Part shown: in pieces, positions 16,983-27,322 of the stretch
How positions within the stretch are numbered: position 1 is the first letter of the stretch
Layout: each line of letters starts with the position of its first letter
Assembly (NCBI RefSeq): GCF_028369105.1
Contig: NZ_JAQNDO010000001.1
Span: forward strand, 3,088,501-3,152,500
Reading direction: 5' to 3'
DNA: 64,000 bases
Source of the DNA: Polyangium mundeleinium
GTDB taxonomy: Bacteria > Myxococcota_A > Polyangia > Polyangiales > Polyangiaceae
The notes under the pieces: generated by a model
What the model saw: the letters and a program-made list of their open reading frames with translations, nothing else
Databases searched by the model: none
What the model was told of the DNA's origin: nothing
Made by a program: the position numbers and the translations under genes

Positions 16983-17837
16983 TCACGAGGCGCGCTCGAG
17001 TGCGCGGAGCACGAAGTCCGCGAACGCCTTCGGGTCCTCGGTGTGCGGCGAGTGCCCGATGCCCTCCGGCTCCAGGAAGACCGTGTGCGGCGGCAGGTTT
17101 TCCTTGAAAAAGCCGAGGCAGCACGACGGGATCACGCGGTCCGATTGGCCCCAGATCACGTGGATCGGCATGGAGAGCGACGCGAGCTCGCCCGGCGAGA
17201 AGAAGTGTTTCGGTTCGAGCCCGTCGAGGATCGATCGCACGGACGGGTTCTTGAAGATACGCACGAGATCCGGCGCGACGAGCGGCCCGTACCACGGCAC
17301 GGCGTGGTTCAATCGCCCGAGGAAGTCGCGGGCGTCGCGCACGTTCGAAAGGACGAACCCGCGCAGGAAGCGCTCGCGCTCCTCGGGATCCTCGACCGGC
17401 GCGCCGCCCGGCGACGTGAGCGCGAGGCCCGCGACGCGCTCGGGGCTCCGCAGCGCGTACCGGAGTGCCATCGCGCCGCCGAGCGAGTTGCCGACGACGA
17501 CGGATGGCGCGTCGATCTCGTGATCGAGCACGTACGACAGGGCCTCGAACAGGCGCTCGGGCCCGAGCGTGACCAAGGGCGCGCCCGACAGGCCGTGCCC
17601 CGGCGCGTCGACGGCGAGCACGCGACGGCTCTTTTTCCGGAGCCTCGCGAGGGTCGGCGCGAACACCGCGGAGGACGCGGCGATGCCGTGCAGGAACACG
17701 ACCGGCGGGGCCGTTCCCTGGCCACGCGCGTCGTACACGTGCACGCGCCCGACGGGCGTTTCGAGGAAGCGGCTCTCGACGCCGCGGCGCACGAGCATCG
17801 CACGCGTCACGTGATCGAGGACGGACAGAAGAACCAT
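16983..17837 (-). CDS. Alpha/beta-hydrolase
   Basis: 284 aa, a typical length. The oxyanion HG motif is VVFLHGIAAS near residue 50, the nucleophile elbow is VVGNSLGGAM near residue 116 (G-N-S-L-G-G, Ser nucleophile), and a late Asp/His pair is provided by IWGQSDRVIP and IGHSPHTEDP. The triad looks complete. The substrate is not evident; the cap region resembles hydrolases of the MhpC/epoxide-hydrolase group. No signal peptide, so cytoplasmic. Confidence 0.9.
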   Translation of the reverse strand: MVLLSVLDHVTRAMLVRRGVESRFLETPVGRVHVYDARGQGTAPPVVFLHGIAASSAVFAPTLARLRKKSRRVLAVDAPGHGLSGAPLVTLGPERLFEALSYVLDHEIDAPSVVVGNSLGGAMALRYALRSPERVAGLALTSPGGAPVEDPEERERFLRGFVLSNVRDARDFLGRLNHAVPWYGPLVAPDLVRIFKNPSVRSILDGLEPKHFFSPGELASLSMPIHVIWGQSDRVIPSCCLGFFKENLPPHTVFLEPEGIGHSPHTEDPKAFADFVLRALERAS

Positions 17838-17918
17838 GGTCGCTTTTTACCACGCAGGGTTCGGGCGCGACGATGTCTTGCCTCGTGCCCCGACGATCTG
17901 CGAAGCTCTGCCGCCCCC

Positions 17919-19784
17919 ATGGCCTCGGGCGAGCCCTCCTGCCGGCGTTGCGGCGCCGTGATCGGCGAGAAGGCGCGTTTTTGTGCCGATTGCGGCGCTC
18001 CTGTCGCGGCCGCGTCCGATCCCACGGTCCTCTTCATGAAGGTGCCGAGCGCGCTCGCGCCGACGACACCCGTCGAACAGGGGGCTTGGGGGCACAGCTC
18101 GGCTCGTCCGAGCGGAGCCCCCAACGTCCAGCCAGAGCCGACGCCTGCGTCGGCCCAGCCGAACAGCCGCTTGCCGCCCATGCGCATCCCGTCGGGCACC
18201 GTGCTCTCGGGCGTGTACGCCGTGCAGGGCGTGCTCGGCGAGGGCGGCATGGGCGTCGTCTACCGCGCGCACGACGGCGCGCGCGGCCGCACGGTCGCGA
18301 TCAAGTGCCTGCACTCGAACCTCGCGGGCGACGCCGAGATCCGGCGCCGCTTCATCCGCGAGGCCCGCGTCCTCCGCACGTTCTCGCATCCGCACGTCGT
18401 CTCGGTCTTCGACCTCATCGAGCACGACCACCTGCTCGGCATCGTGATGGAACACGTCGAGGGGCAAACGCTCGCGCATCACCTCGTGAAATGGCGCGGC
18501 CGCATGCCCTTCGTCGAAATCCGCGAGATCTTCACCGCCGTGCTCGACGCGATGGACGCGGCGCACCGGCAGGGCATCGTCCATCGCGACCTCAAGCCCG
18601 ACAACGTGCTCGTCATGCGCGGGCCTGCGGGCGAGCTCGTCCCCAAGGTCGTCGATTTCGGCATCGCGCGGATCCTCGAAGGCACGACGTACACCGTGAG
18701 CGGCGCGCTGCTCGGCACCTGCCGGTACATGTCGCCGGAGCAGGTCAAGGGCGACAAGACGGCCGATCATCGCTCGGACATCTACTCGCTCGGCGTCTCG
18801 CTCTACGAGCTCGCGGCGGGCCGGCCGCCCTTCCCCGAGGACAACCATTTCGCGCTCATGATGTCGCACGTCCAGGCCGAGCCCCCGCCGCCCTCGCGCC
18901 ACCGCGCCGAGATCCCGACCCTGCTCGAAGACCTCATCCTCTCCGCGCTCGCGAAAAACGCCTCCGAGCGACCGCAGACCTGCGCGGCGTTCCGCGAGCG
19001 CCTGCTCGCCGCCATCGACGAACCCACGCCGGGACCCGTCGCCGTGCGCCCGACCAGCACCTCCATTCCGCCGCTCGCCACGGTCCTACGCGACACCGAC
19101 GGCGCCGAGTCCGTGCTCGTGCCGGCGGGGTCGTTTCTCATGGGCCCGGATCGCCGCGAGGTTTTTCTCGATGCGTATTACATCGACCGCGCGCCCGTCA
19201 CGAATCGGCAATTTGCGCTCTTCGTCCAGGTCACCGGATACAAGCCGGTCGACGAGAGCGGCGGTCGATTCCTCGCGCATTGGGCGCGAGGCGCCGTGCC
19301 TCGGGGGCTCGAGGAGCACCCCGTGGTGAACGTCTCGTGGGACGACGCGTGCGCGTTTGCCTCGTGGGCCGGCAAGCGTTTGCCCACGGAGGCCGAGTGG
19401 GAAAAGGCCGCGCGTGGCACGGACGGCCGTCGGTATCCCTGGGGCAAGGCCGAGCCGACGCCCTCGCGGGCCCATTACGGTGGAAAACACCGCGGCACGT
19501 CGCCCGTCGGCTCCTACCCCGAGGGCCAGTCGCCGTACGGCGTCCTCGACATGGCCGGCAATGTATGGGAGTGGTGCGAGGACGTCGACGATCCGGCGTT
19601 TTACACGGACGGCCCCTCGCGCAATCCGAAAAACACGGCGCGGCCGCCGCACCCGCTCTACGTCATGCGTGGCGGCTCCTGGCTCTTCGGCGCACAATCG
19701 CTGAAGACGTATTCGCGCACCCGGTTCGAGCCGCATTATCGCTTCGCGGGTGGCGGCTTTCGTTGCGTGCGATCGGCTCGCTGA
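17919..19784 (+). CDS. Zinc-ribbon / Ser-Thr protein kinase / FGE-sulfatase-like fusion
   Basis: 621 aa. An N-terminal zinc ribbon has CRRC at 8-11 and CADC at 22-25. After a Pro-rich linker the kinase domain spans ~98-365: glycine loop GEGGMGVVYRA at 107-117, VAIK with Lys129, HRDLKPDN at 222-229, DFG at 247-249 and YMSPEQ at 270-275. All catalytic residues are present. Residues ~397-621 are a formylglycine-generating-enzyme-like (SUMF1) domain (VPAGSFLMG, NVSWDDACAFASWAGKRLPTEAEWEKAARG in the family pattern, GNVWEWCEDV, GGSWL, GGGFRCVRSA). There is no transmembrane helix. In bacteria FGE-like domains often serve as non-catalytic binding modules of kinases. A family B hairpin repeat is embedded in the linker codons (18086-18124). 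The frame is open upstream, but only this ATG gives the zinc ribbon at the N-terminus. Confidence 0.93.
   Translation: MASGEPSCRRCGAVIGEKARFCADCGAPVAAASDPTVLFMKVPSALAPTTPVEQGAWGHSSARPSGAPNVQPEPTPASAQPNSRLPPMRIPSGTVLSGVYAVQGVLGEGGMGVVYRAHDGARGRTVAIKCLHSNLAGDAEIRRRFIREARVLRTFSHPHVVSVFDLIEHDHLLGIVMEHVEGQTLAHHLVKWRGRMPFVEIREIFTAVLDAMDAAHRQGIVHRDLKPDNVLVMRGPAGELVPKVVDFGIARILEGTTYTVSGALLGTCRYMSPEQVKGDKTADHRSDIYSLGVSLYELAAGRPPFPEDNHFALMMSHVQAEPPPPSRHRAEIPTLLEDLILSALAKNASERPQTCAAFRERLLAAIDEPTPGPVAVRPTSTSIPPLATVLRDTDGAESVLVPAGSFLMGPDRREVFLDAYYIDRAPVTNRQFALFVQVTGYKPVDESGGRFLAHWARGAVPRGLEEHPVVNVSWDDACAFASWAGKRLPTEAEWEKAARGTDGRRYPWGKAEPTPSRAHYGGKHRGTSPVGSYPEGQSPYGVLDMAGNVWEWCEDVDDPAFYTDGPSRNPKNTARPPHPLYVMRGGSWLFGAQSLKTYSRTRFEPHYRFAGGGFRCVRSAR
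18086..18124 (+). repeat. Hairpin repeat, family B copy 1, inside the kinase gene
   Basis: Outer stem TTGGGGGC (18086-18093) with GCCCCCAA (18117-18124), inner stem GCTCGG (18097-18102) with CCGAGC (18108-18113), 5-nt loop. It is translated as part of the linker between zinc ribbon and kinase. A close relative is intergenic at 58044-58080. Confidence 0.6.
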
Positions 19785-19868
19785 GCACCGAGCCGGATCT
19801 CTTCGGGCGGCCCCCTCCCGCGGGCGCCGGGCGTGCGCTACGCTCCGCGACCGAGGGCACGGCATCCC

Positions 19869-21155
19869 ATGGGAATTCCGCGGATCGCGTTCTTTTTCGT
19901 CGTCATCTCGCTTGTCCTTTTCGCGGCGAGTTTTTACATGGGCCGCCGCGTGAAGCAGGCGTTCGGGCTCTCCGTGCGGGCCGAGCGCGCCGGCCTCGTC
20001 GTGGTGCTCGGGTCCGTGGTGGCGATGATCCTCGCGCGCGCCCTCGGCCTGCGCCCGCTCGGCGAGGTCGCGTTCACGCTCCTGCTCGCGCTCCTCATCA
20101 GCACGGGCCTGCTCCTGCTCGTGGATCTCGCGAAGCTCGGGGCCCTGCCTTTCAAGTGGCTCGCGTCCCGCGCGAAGCCTACGCCCGCGCATGCGCCCGA
20201 ACCGGTGCTCGCCCTCGCGACCGAGCCCGCAGCACCCGCGCCCGCGCCCGTGGAGCCGCCTGCCCTGGAGCCCGCGAAAGCCGAGGCTGAGGCAACGCCC
20301 GCCCTGCCCACGCGCCGTGACTTCCTCACGCAGGCGGTGACGGGGTCGGCGCTGCTCGTGGGCTCGGGCAGCTCATTTTATGGGGCGGTCTTCGGCCGGC
20401 ACGATTACGTGATCGAGGAGGTGCCCGTCCGGATCCCGGGGCTGTCGAAGCGCCTCGACGGATATACGCTCGTCCAGCTCTCGGACATTCATTTCGGCAC
20501 GTTCGTCGGCGATGCCGAGATGCGCGCGGCCGAGGAGCTCGTGCGCAAGGCGCGGCCCGATCGGATCGTGCTCACCGGTGATCTCCTCGACAACGACGCA
20601 AAATACGCGGAGATGCTCGGGCGCTTCGTGCGGAACATCGCGCCGCTCGCGCGGGACGGCGTCGTGGCCATTCCGGGCAACCACGACTGGTATGCGGGGA
20701 TCGACGAGGTCGTGGCGGCCTTGAAGGCGGCCGGGGCGCGGGTCCTGCGCAATGACGGTTTTGTGATCGGCGACGAGAAAGACGGGTTTTCGCTGCTCGG
20801 CGTGGAGGACGTGTGGGCGCGGCGGCTCTCGCCGGGGAACGGGCCGAACCTCGACGCCGCGCTCGCGCGGGTCCCGAAGGACCTGCCGCGGGTCTTGCTT
20901 TGCCACAATCCAGTGTTTTTCCCGGAGGCCGCGGGACAGGTGGCCTTGCAGCTCTCGGGGCACACGCACGGCGGGCAGGTGAACCTCGGCGCATTGCAGC
21001 CGGGCAAGCTCGTGCTCCCGTACGGGTATGTCGCAGGGCTTTACGAGCGGAATGGATCGCGGCTGTGGGTGAACCGCGGGTTCGGCACGGCGGGGCCGCC
21101 GGCGCGGGTCGGCGCGCCGCCGGAGGTGACGCGCGTCGTGCTCGTGTCGGCCTGA
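19869..21155 (+). CDS. Membrane-anchored calcineurin-like metallophosphoesterase
   Basis: 428 aa. Three hydrophobic helices lie in residues ~1-100, followed by an Ala/Pro/Glu-rich linker and a Tat-like RRDFLTQAVTGSALLVGSGS segment before the catalytic domain. The metal motifs are all present: LSDIHFG (DxH), LTGDLLD (GDxxD), PGNHDWY (GNHD), LLCHNPV (H) and LSGHTHGGQ (GHxH). This matches the YkuE-type phosphoesterases, which act on the outer membrane face. The ATG at 19869 is preferred over 19833 because membrane helix 1 then starts cleanly. It ends one base from the convergent dehydrogenase. Confidence 0.9.
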   Translation: MGIPRIAFFFVVISLVLFAASFYMGRRVKQAFGLSVRAERAGLVVVLGSVVAMILARALGLRPLGEVAFTLLLALLISTGLLLLVDLAKLGALPFKWLASRAKPTPAHAPEPVLALATEPAAPAPAPVEPPALEPAKAEAEATPALPTRRDFLTQAVTGSALLVGSGSSFYGAVFGRHDYVIEEVPVRIPGLSKRLDGYTLVQLSDIHFGTFVGDAEMRAAEELVRKARPDRIVLTGDLLDNDAKYAEMLGRFVRNIAPLARDGVVAIPGNHDWYAGIDEVVAALKAAGARVLRNDGFVIGDEKDGFSLLGVEDVWARRLSPGNGPNLDAALARVPKDLPRVLLCHNPVFFPEAAGQVALQLSGHTHGGQVNLGALQPGKLVLPYGYVAGLYERNGSRLWVNRGFGTAGPPARVGAPPEVTRVVLVSA

Positions 21156-21156
21156 A

Positions 21157-22095
21157 TCAAGACGGCAGGACGAGCACCTTCAAGACGCCCGGCTCGGCAG
21201 CGCGTGCGAACGCGCGCGCGGCGTCCGCGAGCGGATAACGCGCTGAAAGGAGCGGACGCGGGTCGACGACGCCGCGGGCGAGCACGTCGATGGCGCGCTG
21301 AAAATCGCCGCAGCGCGAGCCGATGATCCTGTTCTCGTTGATGACGGCGGGCGCGAGGTCGATGTTCGCGACGCCTGCATATGTGCTCTTGAGGATGATC
21401 GTGCCGCGCGGCTTCACGATGGCGAGCGCGCGGGCGAGCCCCACAGGCTGGCCGGTCGCCTCGACGACGAGGTCGAACCCCGACTCGGAAAAACCGGATT
21501 CGAGCGCGACGTCGAGCCCGGCGGCTTCGAGGAGCGCGAGTTTGTCCCGGTGCCGGCCGACGGCGACAGCGCGGCCGAGATCCCCGCGCCGCGCCGCGAG
21601 CGCGAGCCCGGTGAGCAGGCCGAGCTTGCCATCGCCGAGCAGGCAAACGCGATCTCCTGGCCGGGGCGCGGCCTCGTCGAAGGCATGCAGCGCGGCGGCG
21701 AGCGGCTCGATGAAAGCTGCGCTCTCGTCGGGGATCGAATCCGGCAAGACATGCAGGTTCTCCTCGGGGATCCGTACGAATTCGGCGATCCCGCCGTCGC
21801 GGCCGAGGATTCCCAGCACGGTGCGCGTGGGGCAATGGTTGCGCCCGCCTGCACGGCAGGTCGCGCAGCTCCCGCAGGCGCAATTGATCTCCATGACGAC
21901 ACGCTTGCCGGCGTGCAGGCCGAGGACCTCGTGGCCGAGCACGCCGCGAAAGCCCATGTATCCGCGGGCGAGCTCCTGATCGGTATTGCAGATCCCGGTC
22001 GACAGGACCTTGACGACGACCTCGCCCGGCGCGGGCGCGGGATCGGGGACGTCGCTGAGGACGACGCCTTTTTCTGTGCACTGGAGCGCCTTCAT
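21157..22095 (-). CDS. Zinc-dependent alcohol dehydrogenase (MDR family)
   Basis: 312 aa, somewhat shorter than the usual 340-350. The GroES-like domain has the catalytic zinc ligands C-N-T-D (STGICNTD) and GHEVLG, and the structural-zinc Cys cluster CACGSCATCRAGGRNHC. The Rossmann fold shows LLGDGKLGLLTGLA. It should oxidise an alcohol or polyol with NAD(P)+. The glutamate-rich zinc loop and the late NENRIIGSRCGDF are as in sorbitol/threonine-type enzymes; substrate cannot be fixed. It lies downstream of the tRNA operon terminator on the same strand. Confidence 0.9.
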   Translation of the reverse strand: MKALQCTEKGVVLSDVPDPAPAPGEVVVKVLSTGICNTDQELARGYMGFRGVLGHEVLGLHAGKRVVMEINCACGSCATCRAGGRNHCPTRTVLGILGRDGGIAEFVRIPEENLHVLPDSIPDESAAFIEPLAAALHAFDEAAPRPGDRVCLLGDGKLGLLTGLALAARRGDLGRAVAVGRHRDKLALLEAAGLDVALESGFSESGFDLVVEATGQPVGLARALAIVKPRGTIILKSTYAGVANIDLAPAVINENRIIGSRCGDFQRAIDVLARGVVDPRPLLSARYPLADAARAFARAAEPGVLKVLVLPS

Positions 22096-22201
22096 GCGTC
22101 CTCTCTCTCAAATGAGGACGGCGTGCGCAACCTGGCCTTCTTACGCGACACGCGACGCGCCGGCCGGGCCGGAGGCGCTCGCGGTCCGGAAACAAAGGCA
22201 C

Positions 22202-22231
22202 AAAACGAAAACGGCACCCGAAGGTGCCGTT
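22202..22231 (-). terminator. Terminator of the tRNA-Gln/tRNA-Glu operon
   Basis: On the minus strand a 9-bp stem (AACGGCACC/GGTGCCGTT, 22210-22218 with 22223-22231) around a 4-nt loop is followed by TTTCGTTTTG. It lies 21 nt after the tRNA-Glu 3' end. Confidence 0.8.
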
Positions 22232-22252
22232 GTTCGCTGTTTCTGCTTTACC

Positions 22253-22327
22253 TGGCGATCCCAGCGGGAATTGAACCCGCGTTACCGACGTGAGAGGCCG
22301 GCGTCCTAACCGCTAGACGATGGGACC
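22253..22327 (-). tRNA. tRNA-Glu (CTC)
   Basis: 75 nt including encoded CCA. Acceptor GGTCCCA pairs with TGGGATC, followed by discriminator G. The anticodon loop CTCTCAC in stem CCGGC/GTCGG gives anticodon CTC, and GGTTCAATTCC is the T arm. It is the second tRNA of a two-gene operon. Confidence 0.95.
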
Positions 22328-22369
22328 AGTTTTCAAATCCGTCGGCGACACTTCTTAGCCGACTTCGGG

Positions 22370-22440
<71 letters not shown>

Positions 22441-22526
22441 AGGATCGGCGTCCCCAAGCCTTGCGAGCCAAAGCCAAGGGACCGGTGGAGCACCGGAGCA
22501 ATCGCTCCGTCGCCCACGGGCCGCGC

Positions 22527-22554
22527 AACTTAGCCGAACCGTCGGGCCTGTCAA
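22527..22554 (-). promoter_or_regulatory. Sigma-70 type promoter of the tRNA operon
   Basis: TTGACA (complement of 22549-22554), 16-nt spacer, TAAGTT (complement of 22527-22532), about 85 nt upstream of tRNA-Gln. The same TTGACAG-N16 layout recurs in the promoters at the right end of the window. Confidence 0.7.
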
Positions 22555-22723
22555 GCACTTCTTGTCGTTCGTTCGGAACAGCTTGAGATTGTTTGGATAT
22601 TCCGTCCGTCTTGGCCGGGTTCGTCCTTCCGCTGTCCTCCTCGCACCACGGACGAGGGCGTTCGGGGCGCTCCGGGGACGTACGCCGCCCTCCGGAAAAA
22701 CGACCAACCGGCCCAGGGTGGGC

Positions 22724-22751
22724 TTGACGGTGGAAAGGGGGGATCTATTTT
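22724..22751 (+). promoter_or_regulatory. Probable groESL promoter
   Basis: TTGACG (22724-22729), 16-nt spacer and TATTTT (22746-22751), in an otherwise GC-rich region, ~125 nt upstream of groES. No CIRCE operator matches the standard consensus. Confidence 0.6.
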
Positions 22752-22883
22752 CCGGGCCGGTTTTAGCCACCGGCATAGCCGAGTGCCAGCGGCGTTGGTG
22801 CTCGACACCCTCCGTGGCCAAGAGCCACGGCCGGGGGGAGTCGGCCCGCCGGGGCCCGCAAACAGACGATAGAGGAAGCCATC

Positions 22884-23189
22884 ATGAAGATCAGGCCGCT
22901 GCACGACCGCATCGTGGTCAAGCGTCTCGAGAGCGAGACCCAGACGAAGGGTGGGATCATCATCCCGGATTCGGCCAAGGAGAAGCCCATCGAGGGGCGC
23001 GTGGTGGCCGTGGGCAACGGCAAGCTCCTCCGCGACGGCAAGCTCCGGCCGCTCGACATCAAGGTCGGCGACGTCGTCCTCTTCGGCAAGTACGCCGGCA
23101 ACGAGGTGAAGATCGACGGCGAGGACTTCGTGCTCCTGCGCGAGGACGACCTGCTCGCGATCACCGGCGGCGAAGGCGCCGCGAGCTGA
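22884..23189 (+). CDS. groES: Co-chaperonin GroES
   Basis: 101 aa, near the usual 95-100. [18 protein letters not shown] and the mobile loop [17 protein letters not shown] are diagnostic, and the roof and barrel segments ([33 protein letters not shown] in family order) follow. It caps GroEL for ATP-driven folding in the cytoplasm. It is co-transcribed with groEL 42 nt downstream; the order groES-groEL is standard. Likely heat-inducible, but no known heat operator is visible. Confidence 0.98.
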   Translation: MKIRPLHDRIVVKRLESETQTKGGIIIPDSAKEKPIEGRVVAVGNGKLLRDGKLRPLDIKVGDVVLFGKYAGNEVKIDGEDFVLLREDDLLAITGGEGAAS

Positions 23190-24920
<1,731 letters not shown>

Positions 24921-24950
24921 TCGCCCCGCGAGCCCACACGTGAGCACGAG

Positions 24951-24988
24951 AGCCTCGGGCGCCTGCGGCGTCCGGGGCTTTCGTTTTT
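24951..24988 (+). terminator. groESL terminator
   Basis: A 13-bp stem with two G-U pairs (AGCCTCGGGCGCC with GGCGTCCGGGGCT), 3-nt loop, followed by TTCGTTTTT, 30 nt after the groEL stop. Confidence 0.85.
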
Positions 24989-25057
24989 CGAAGACCACGG
25001 CGGCGAAGCCTCCGGTTTTTGACCCGGCCTGCCGTATGGCGGTAAACTCCCCCCACG

Positions 25058-25705
25058 ATGTCGGACCCGCTCTTCGCCCGGTTTGGCCGCGAGTTCTCGG
25101 CCGGGGACATACTGTGCCGCGAGGGCGATCCCGGCGACGTGATGTACGTGATCCAGTCCGGCTCCGTCCGCATCACGAAGATGATCGCGGGCGAGGAGCG
25201 CGTGATCGCGATGCTCGGTCCAGGCGAGTTCCTCGGCGAGCTGGCGATCCTGAACGGCAAGCCGCGCAGCGCGACGGCGACGGTCGTCGAGACGACGCGG
25301 TGCCTGCTGGTCGAGGCGAGGACGCTCGAGAAGATGGTCGCGGTCAACGCCGAGATCGCCATGCGGCTCATCAAGAAGCTCGCGAAGCGGCTCGACTCGG
25401 CCGACGCGTTGATCGAGGTGCTGATGCACCGCGATCCGAAGGCGCGGATCATGCTCGCGCTGGCGCGGAGCGCGGAGGCCTTCGGCGAGAAGACGGCCGA
25501 AGGGATCCTGATCCGCACGCGGGCGGAGGATCTCGCGCGTGACGTCGGCGTGGACGCGGTCGCGGCCTCCGACGTGATGCAGCGGCTGCGCAGGTTGCGC
25601 CTTGCCAGCGAGGTCCCGGGGGGCATCGTCGTCGCCGACGTCGGCAGGCTCCAGGACTTCGTCGAGTTCCTCGAGATGCCGCAAAAGTTCGGCGGGGAAG
25701 GCTGA
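25058..25705 (+). CDS. Cyclic-nucleotide-binding (Crp/Fnr-type) protein
   Basis: 215 aa. Residues ~10-125 are a cNMP-binding barrel (AGDILCREGDPGDVMYVIQSGSVRI and LGPGEFLGELAILNGKPRSATATVVETTRCLLVEA in family order, the PBC segment being G-E-L-A-I-L-N-G-K-P-R-S-A). It then has a long helix and a C-terminal ~75-residue region with helices that could be a winged HTH (EDLARDVGVDAVAASDVMQRLRRLRLAS). It may thus be a cAMP- or c-di-GMP-responsive transcription factor. The next gene, 5 nt on, encodes a cyclic nucleotide phosphodiesterase, so signal sensing and removal are coupled. Confidence 0.85.
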   Translation: MSDPLFARFGREFSAGDILCREGDPGDVMYVIQSGSVRITKMIAGEERVIAMLGPGEFLGELAILNGKPRSATATVVETTRCLLVEARTLEKMVAVNAEIAMRLIKKLAKRLDSADALIEVLMHRDPKARIMLALARSAEAFGEKTAEGILIRTRAEDLARDVGVDAVAASDVMQRLRRLRLASEVPGGIVVADVGRLQDFVEFLEMPQKFGGEG

Positions 25706-25710
25706 GCGAC

Positions 25711-26478
25711 GTGGAGCTCCGCGTCATCGGTTGCCACGGCGGCGAAACTCCGAAGCACCGCACGAGCGCCTTCATCCTCGACGAGCGCTTGGCGATCGAC
25801 GCGGGATCCCTCACGAGCGGCCTCGAAGTCGAGGGGCAGCTCAAGCTCGAAGGGTGCCTCGTCAGCCACGCGCACCTCGATCACATCCGCGACCTCGCGA
25901 CGCTCGCGGACAACCGCTGTCAGATGGGCGCGCCTCCGCTCATCGTCGCGGGCACGCGCGAGACGATCCGCATCCTGCGGCAGCACTTCTTCAACAACGA
26001 GCTCTGGCCCGACTTCGCGACGATCCCGACGCCGGACAACCCGACGATCCGCTACCTCGAGCTCTCGCCGGAGAACCCGGCGCCGCTCGCGGGCTGCAAC
26101 GTTCGCGCGATCATGGTGAGCCACACGATCGAGTCGGCTGCGTTCGTGATCGAGACGCCGGGCGGCGCCATCGCGTACAGCGGCGACACGGGCCCCACGG
26201 ATCGGCTGTGGCAAGTGCTCGACGAGCAGCCGAACCTGCGCGCGCTCTTGATGGAGGTGAGCTTTCCGAACCGGGAGCAGCGGCTCGCCACCGTGAGTGG
26301 TCATCACACGCCGCAGACGCTGCGCGCCGACTTGAAGAAGCTACGCCGTCCGCAGGACTTGCCGACGCTGCTCTACCACATCAAGCCGGTGTTCCAGGCC
26401 GAGGTGGAGCGGGAGTGCGCCGCGCTCGAAGGCGTGAGCCTCGAAGTGATGAAGATCGGCGATCAGTTCTTGCTGTAG
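25711..26478 (+). CDS. Class II 3',5'-cyclic-nucleotide phosphodiesterase (metallo-beta-lactamase fold)
   Basis: 255 aa, GTG start. The metal site SHAHLDHIRD (HxHxDH) is near residue 50, with SHTIES, YSGDTGPTD and a late HIKP histidine supplying the other ligands. The layout, with an S-H-T-x-x-S segment, matches class II cAMP phosphodiesterases (PDE1/CpdP-type). It hydrolyses cyclic nucleotides in the cytoplasm. It follows the cNMP-binding gene by 5 nt and was probably co-evolved with it. Confidence 0.88.
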   Translation: MELRVIGCHGGETPKHRTSAFILDERLAIDAGSLTSGLEVEGQLKLEGCLVSHAHLDHIRDLATLADNRCQMGAPPLIVAGTRETIRILRQHFFNNELWPDFATIPTPDNPTIRYLELSPENPAPLAGCNVRAIMVSHTIESAAFVIETPGGAIAYSGDTGPTDRLWQVLDEQPNLRALLMEVSFPNREQRLATVSGHHTPQTLRADLKKLRRPQDLPTLLYHIKPVFQAEVERECAALEGVSLEVMKIGDQFLL

Positions 26479-26504
26479 AGCGAACGCGCGCCAGCGCAGC
26501 AAAG

Positions 26505-26530
26505 CCCCTCTCCCGCTTGCGGGAGAGGGG
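26505..26530. repeat. Perfect 12-bp hairpin in the convergent gap
   Basis: CCCCTCTCCCGC (26505-26516), TT, GCGGGAGAGGGG (26519-26530), then TTGGGTGAGGGG. The same hairpin is widespread in GC-rich bacteria, and it can serve as a bidirectional terminator between the phosphodiesterase and PP2C genes. Confidence 0.65.
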
Positions 26531-26545
26531 TTGGGTGAGGGGCGG

Positions 26546-27322
26546 TCAGCTCTGCTGCTCGGGTTCCACGCGCGCGAGCACGACCGTGATGTTGTCGAGT
26601 CCGCCATGGAAGTTCGCGCGCTCGATGAGCACGCGGCACGCCTCGTCGAGCGACGGGGCCTTCGTGACGATGTCGCAGATCTCCGGGTCCTTCACGAGCC
26701 CCGAGAGGCCGTCGGAGCAGAGCAGGTAGATGTCCCCTGCGGCTGTCTCCTCGGTGAGCAGATCGACGAGCACGTCCTCGCGGATGCCGAGCGCGCGGGT
26801 GATCACGTTCGGCGGCAGCCGCTTGATCTCCTCCTCGGTCATCCACGGCGCCATGTGCAGGGCGTCGCTGACGAGCGAGTGATCACGGGTGAGCTGTGTG
26901 ATCTTCTCGCCTCGGATGCGGTAACAACGGCTGTCGCCGACGTGACCCACGGTCACGCGCGTCGCGTTCTTGTCGAACATCGCCGTCACGATCGTCGTGC
27001 CCATCCCGAAGTCCGCCATGGTCTTGAGCGAACGGTCGAAGATGCGACGGTTGGCCAGTCGCAGGCCCGTGACGACGTAGTTCTCTTCCTCCGTCAGGTT
27101 CGGATCGGCAGGAAATGGCCATGTACCGTCGCGACCGACGGTGACCGAGAAGAAGTCTGAGAGGGTGGAGACAGCCAGCCGGCTTGCTACATCGCCAGAG
27201 CGATGCCCGCCCATTCCGTCGGCAACGGCGACGACATGGTACTCGGGCATCACGAGGAGGTTGTCCTCGTTGTGCTCCCGCATCAGGCCGACATCGGTCA
27301 TCCCGGCGAACCGGGTTCGCAT
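26546..27322 (-). CDS. PP2C-family protein serine/threonine phosphatase
   Basis: 258 aa. Metal-binding motifs are [12 protein letters not shown] ([11 protein letters not shown]), [39 protein letters not shown] and [13 protein letters not shown], in the order seen in PrpC/Stp phosphatases. It removes phosphate from Ser/Thr and opposes the kind of kinase found at 17919-19784. The ATG at 27322 starts just before the first motif. No signal or membrane segment, so cytoplasmic. Confidence 0.95.
   Translation of the reverse strand: MRTRFAGMTDVGLMREHNEDNLLVMPEYHVVAVADGMGGHRSGDVASRLAVSTLSDFFSVTVGRDGTWPFPADPNLTEEENYVVTGLRLANRRIFDRSLKTMADFGMGTTIVTAMFDKNATRVTVGHVGDSRCYRIRGEKITQLTRDHSLVSDALHMAPWMTEEEIKRLPPNVITRALGIREDVLVDLLTEETAAGDIYLLCSDGLSGLVKDPEICDIVTKAPSLDEACRVLIERANFHGGLDNITVVLARVEPEQQS

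Larger units (their letters stand above)
22441..22883. other. 443-bp divergent promoter region, tRNA operon and groESL
   Basis: It holds the tRNA promoter (minus), the groESL promoter (plus) and an ~125-nt groES leader; I see no gene. Short hairpins occur at 22476-22500 (complementary GGTGGAGCACC-type arms). Confidence 0.7.

Noticed and set aside
17043..17918. N-terminal extension of the kinase-FGE protein
   Set aside because: It overlaps the hydrolase gene on the opposite strand and is Arg-rich; the zinc ribbon begins at 17919.
22750..22830. CIRCE-like inverted repeat before groES
   Set aside because: GAGTGCC and GGTGCTC occur, but the arms are not inverted complements and do not match the TTAGCACTC-N9-GAGTGCTAA consensus.
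26505..26530. CCCCTCTCCCGC hairpin as a novel element
   Set aside because: The same hairpin with TTGGG(T/G)TGAGGG tail is widespread in GC-rich bacteria.
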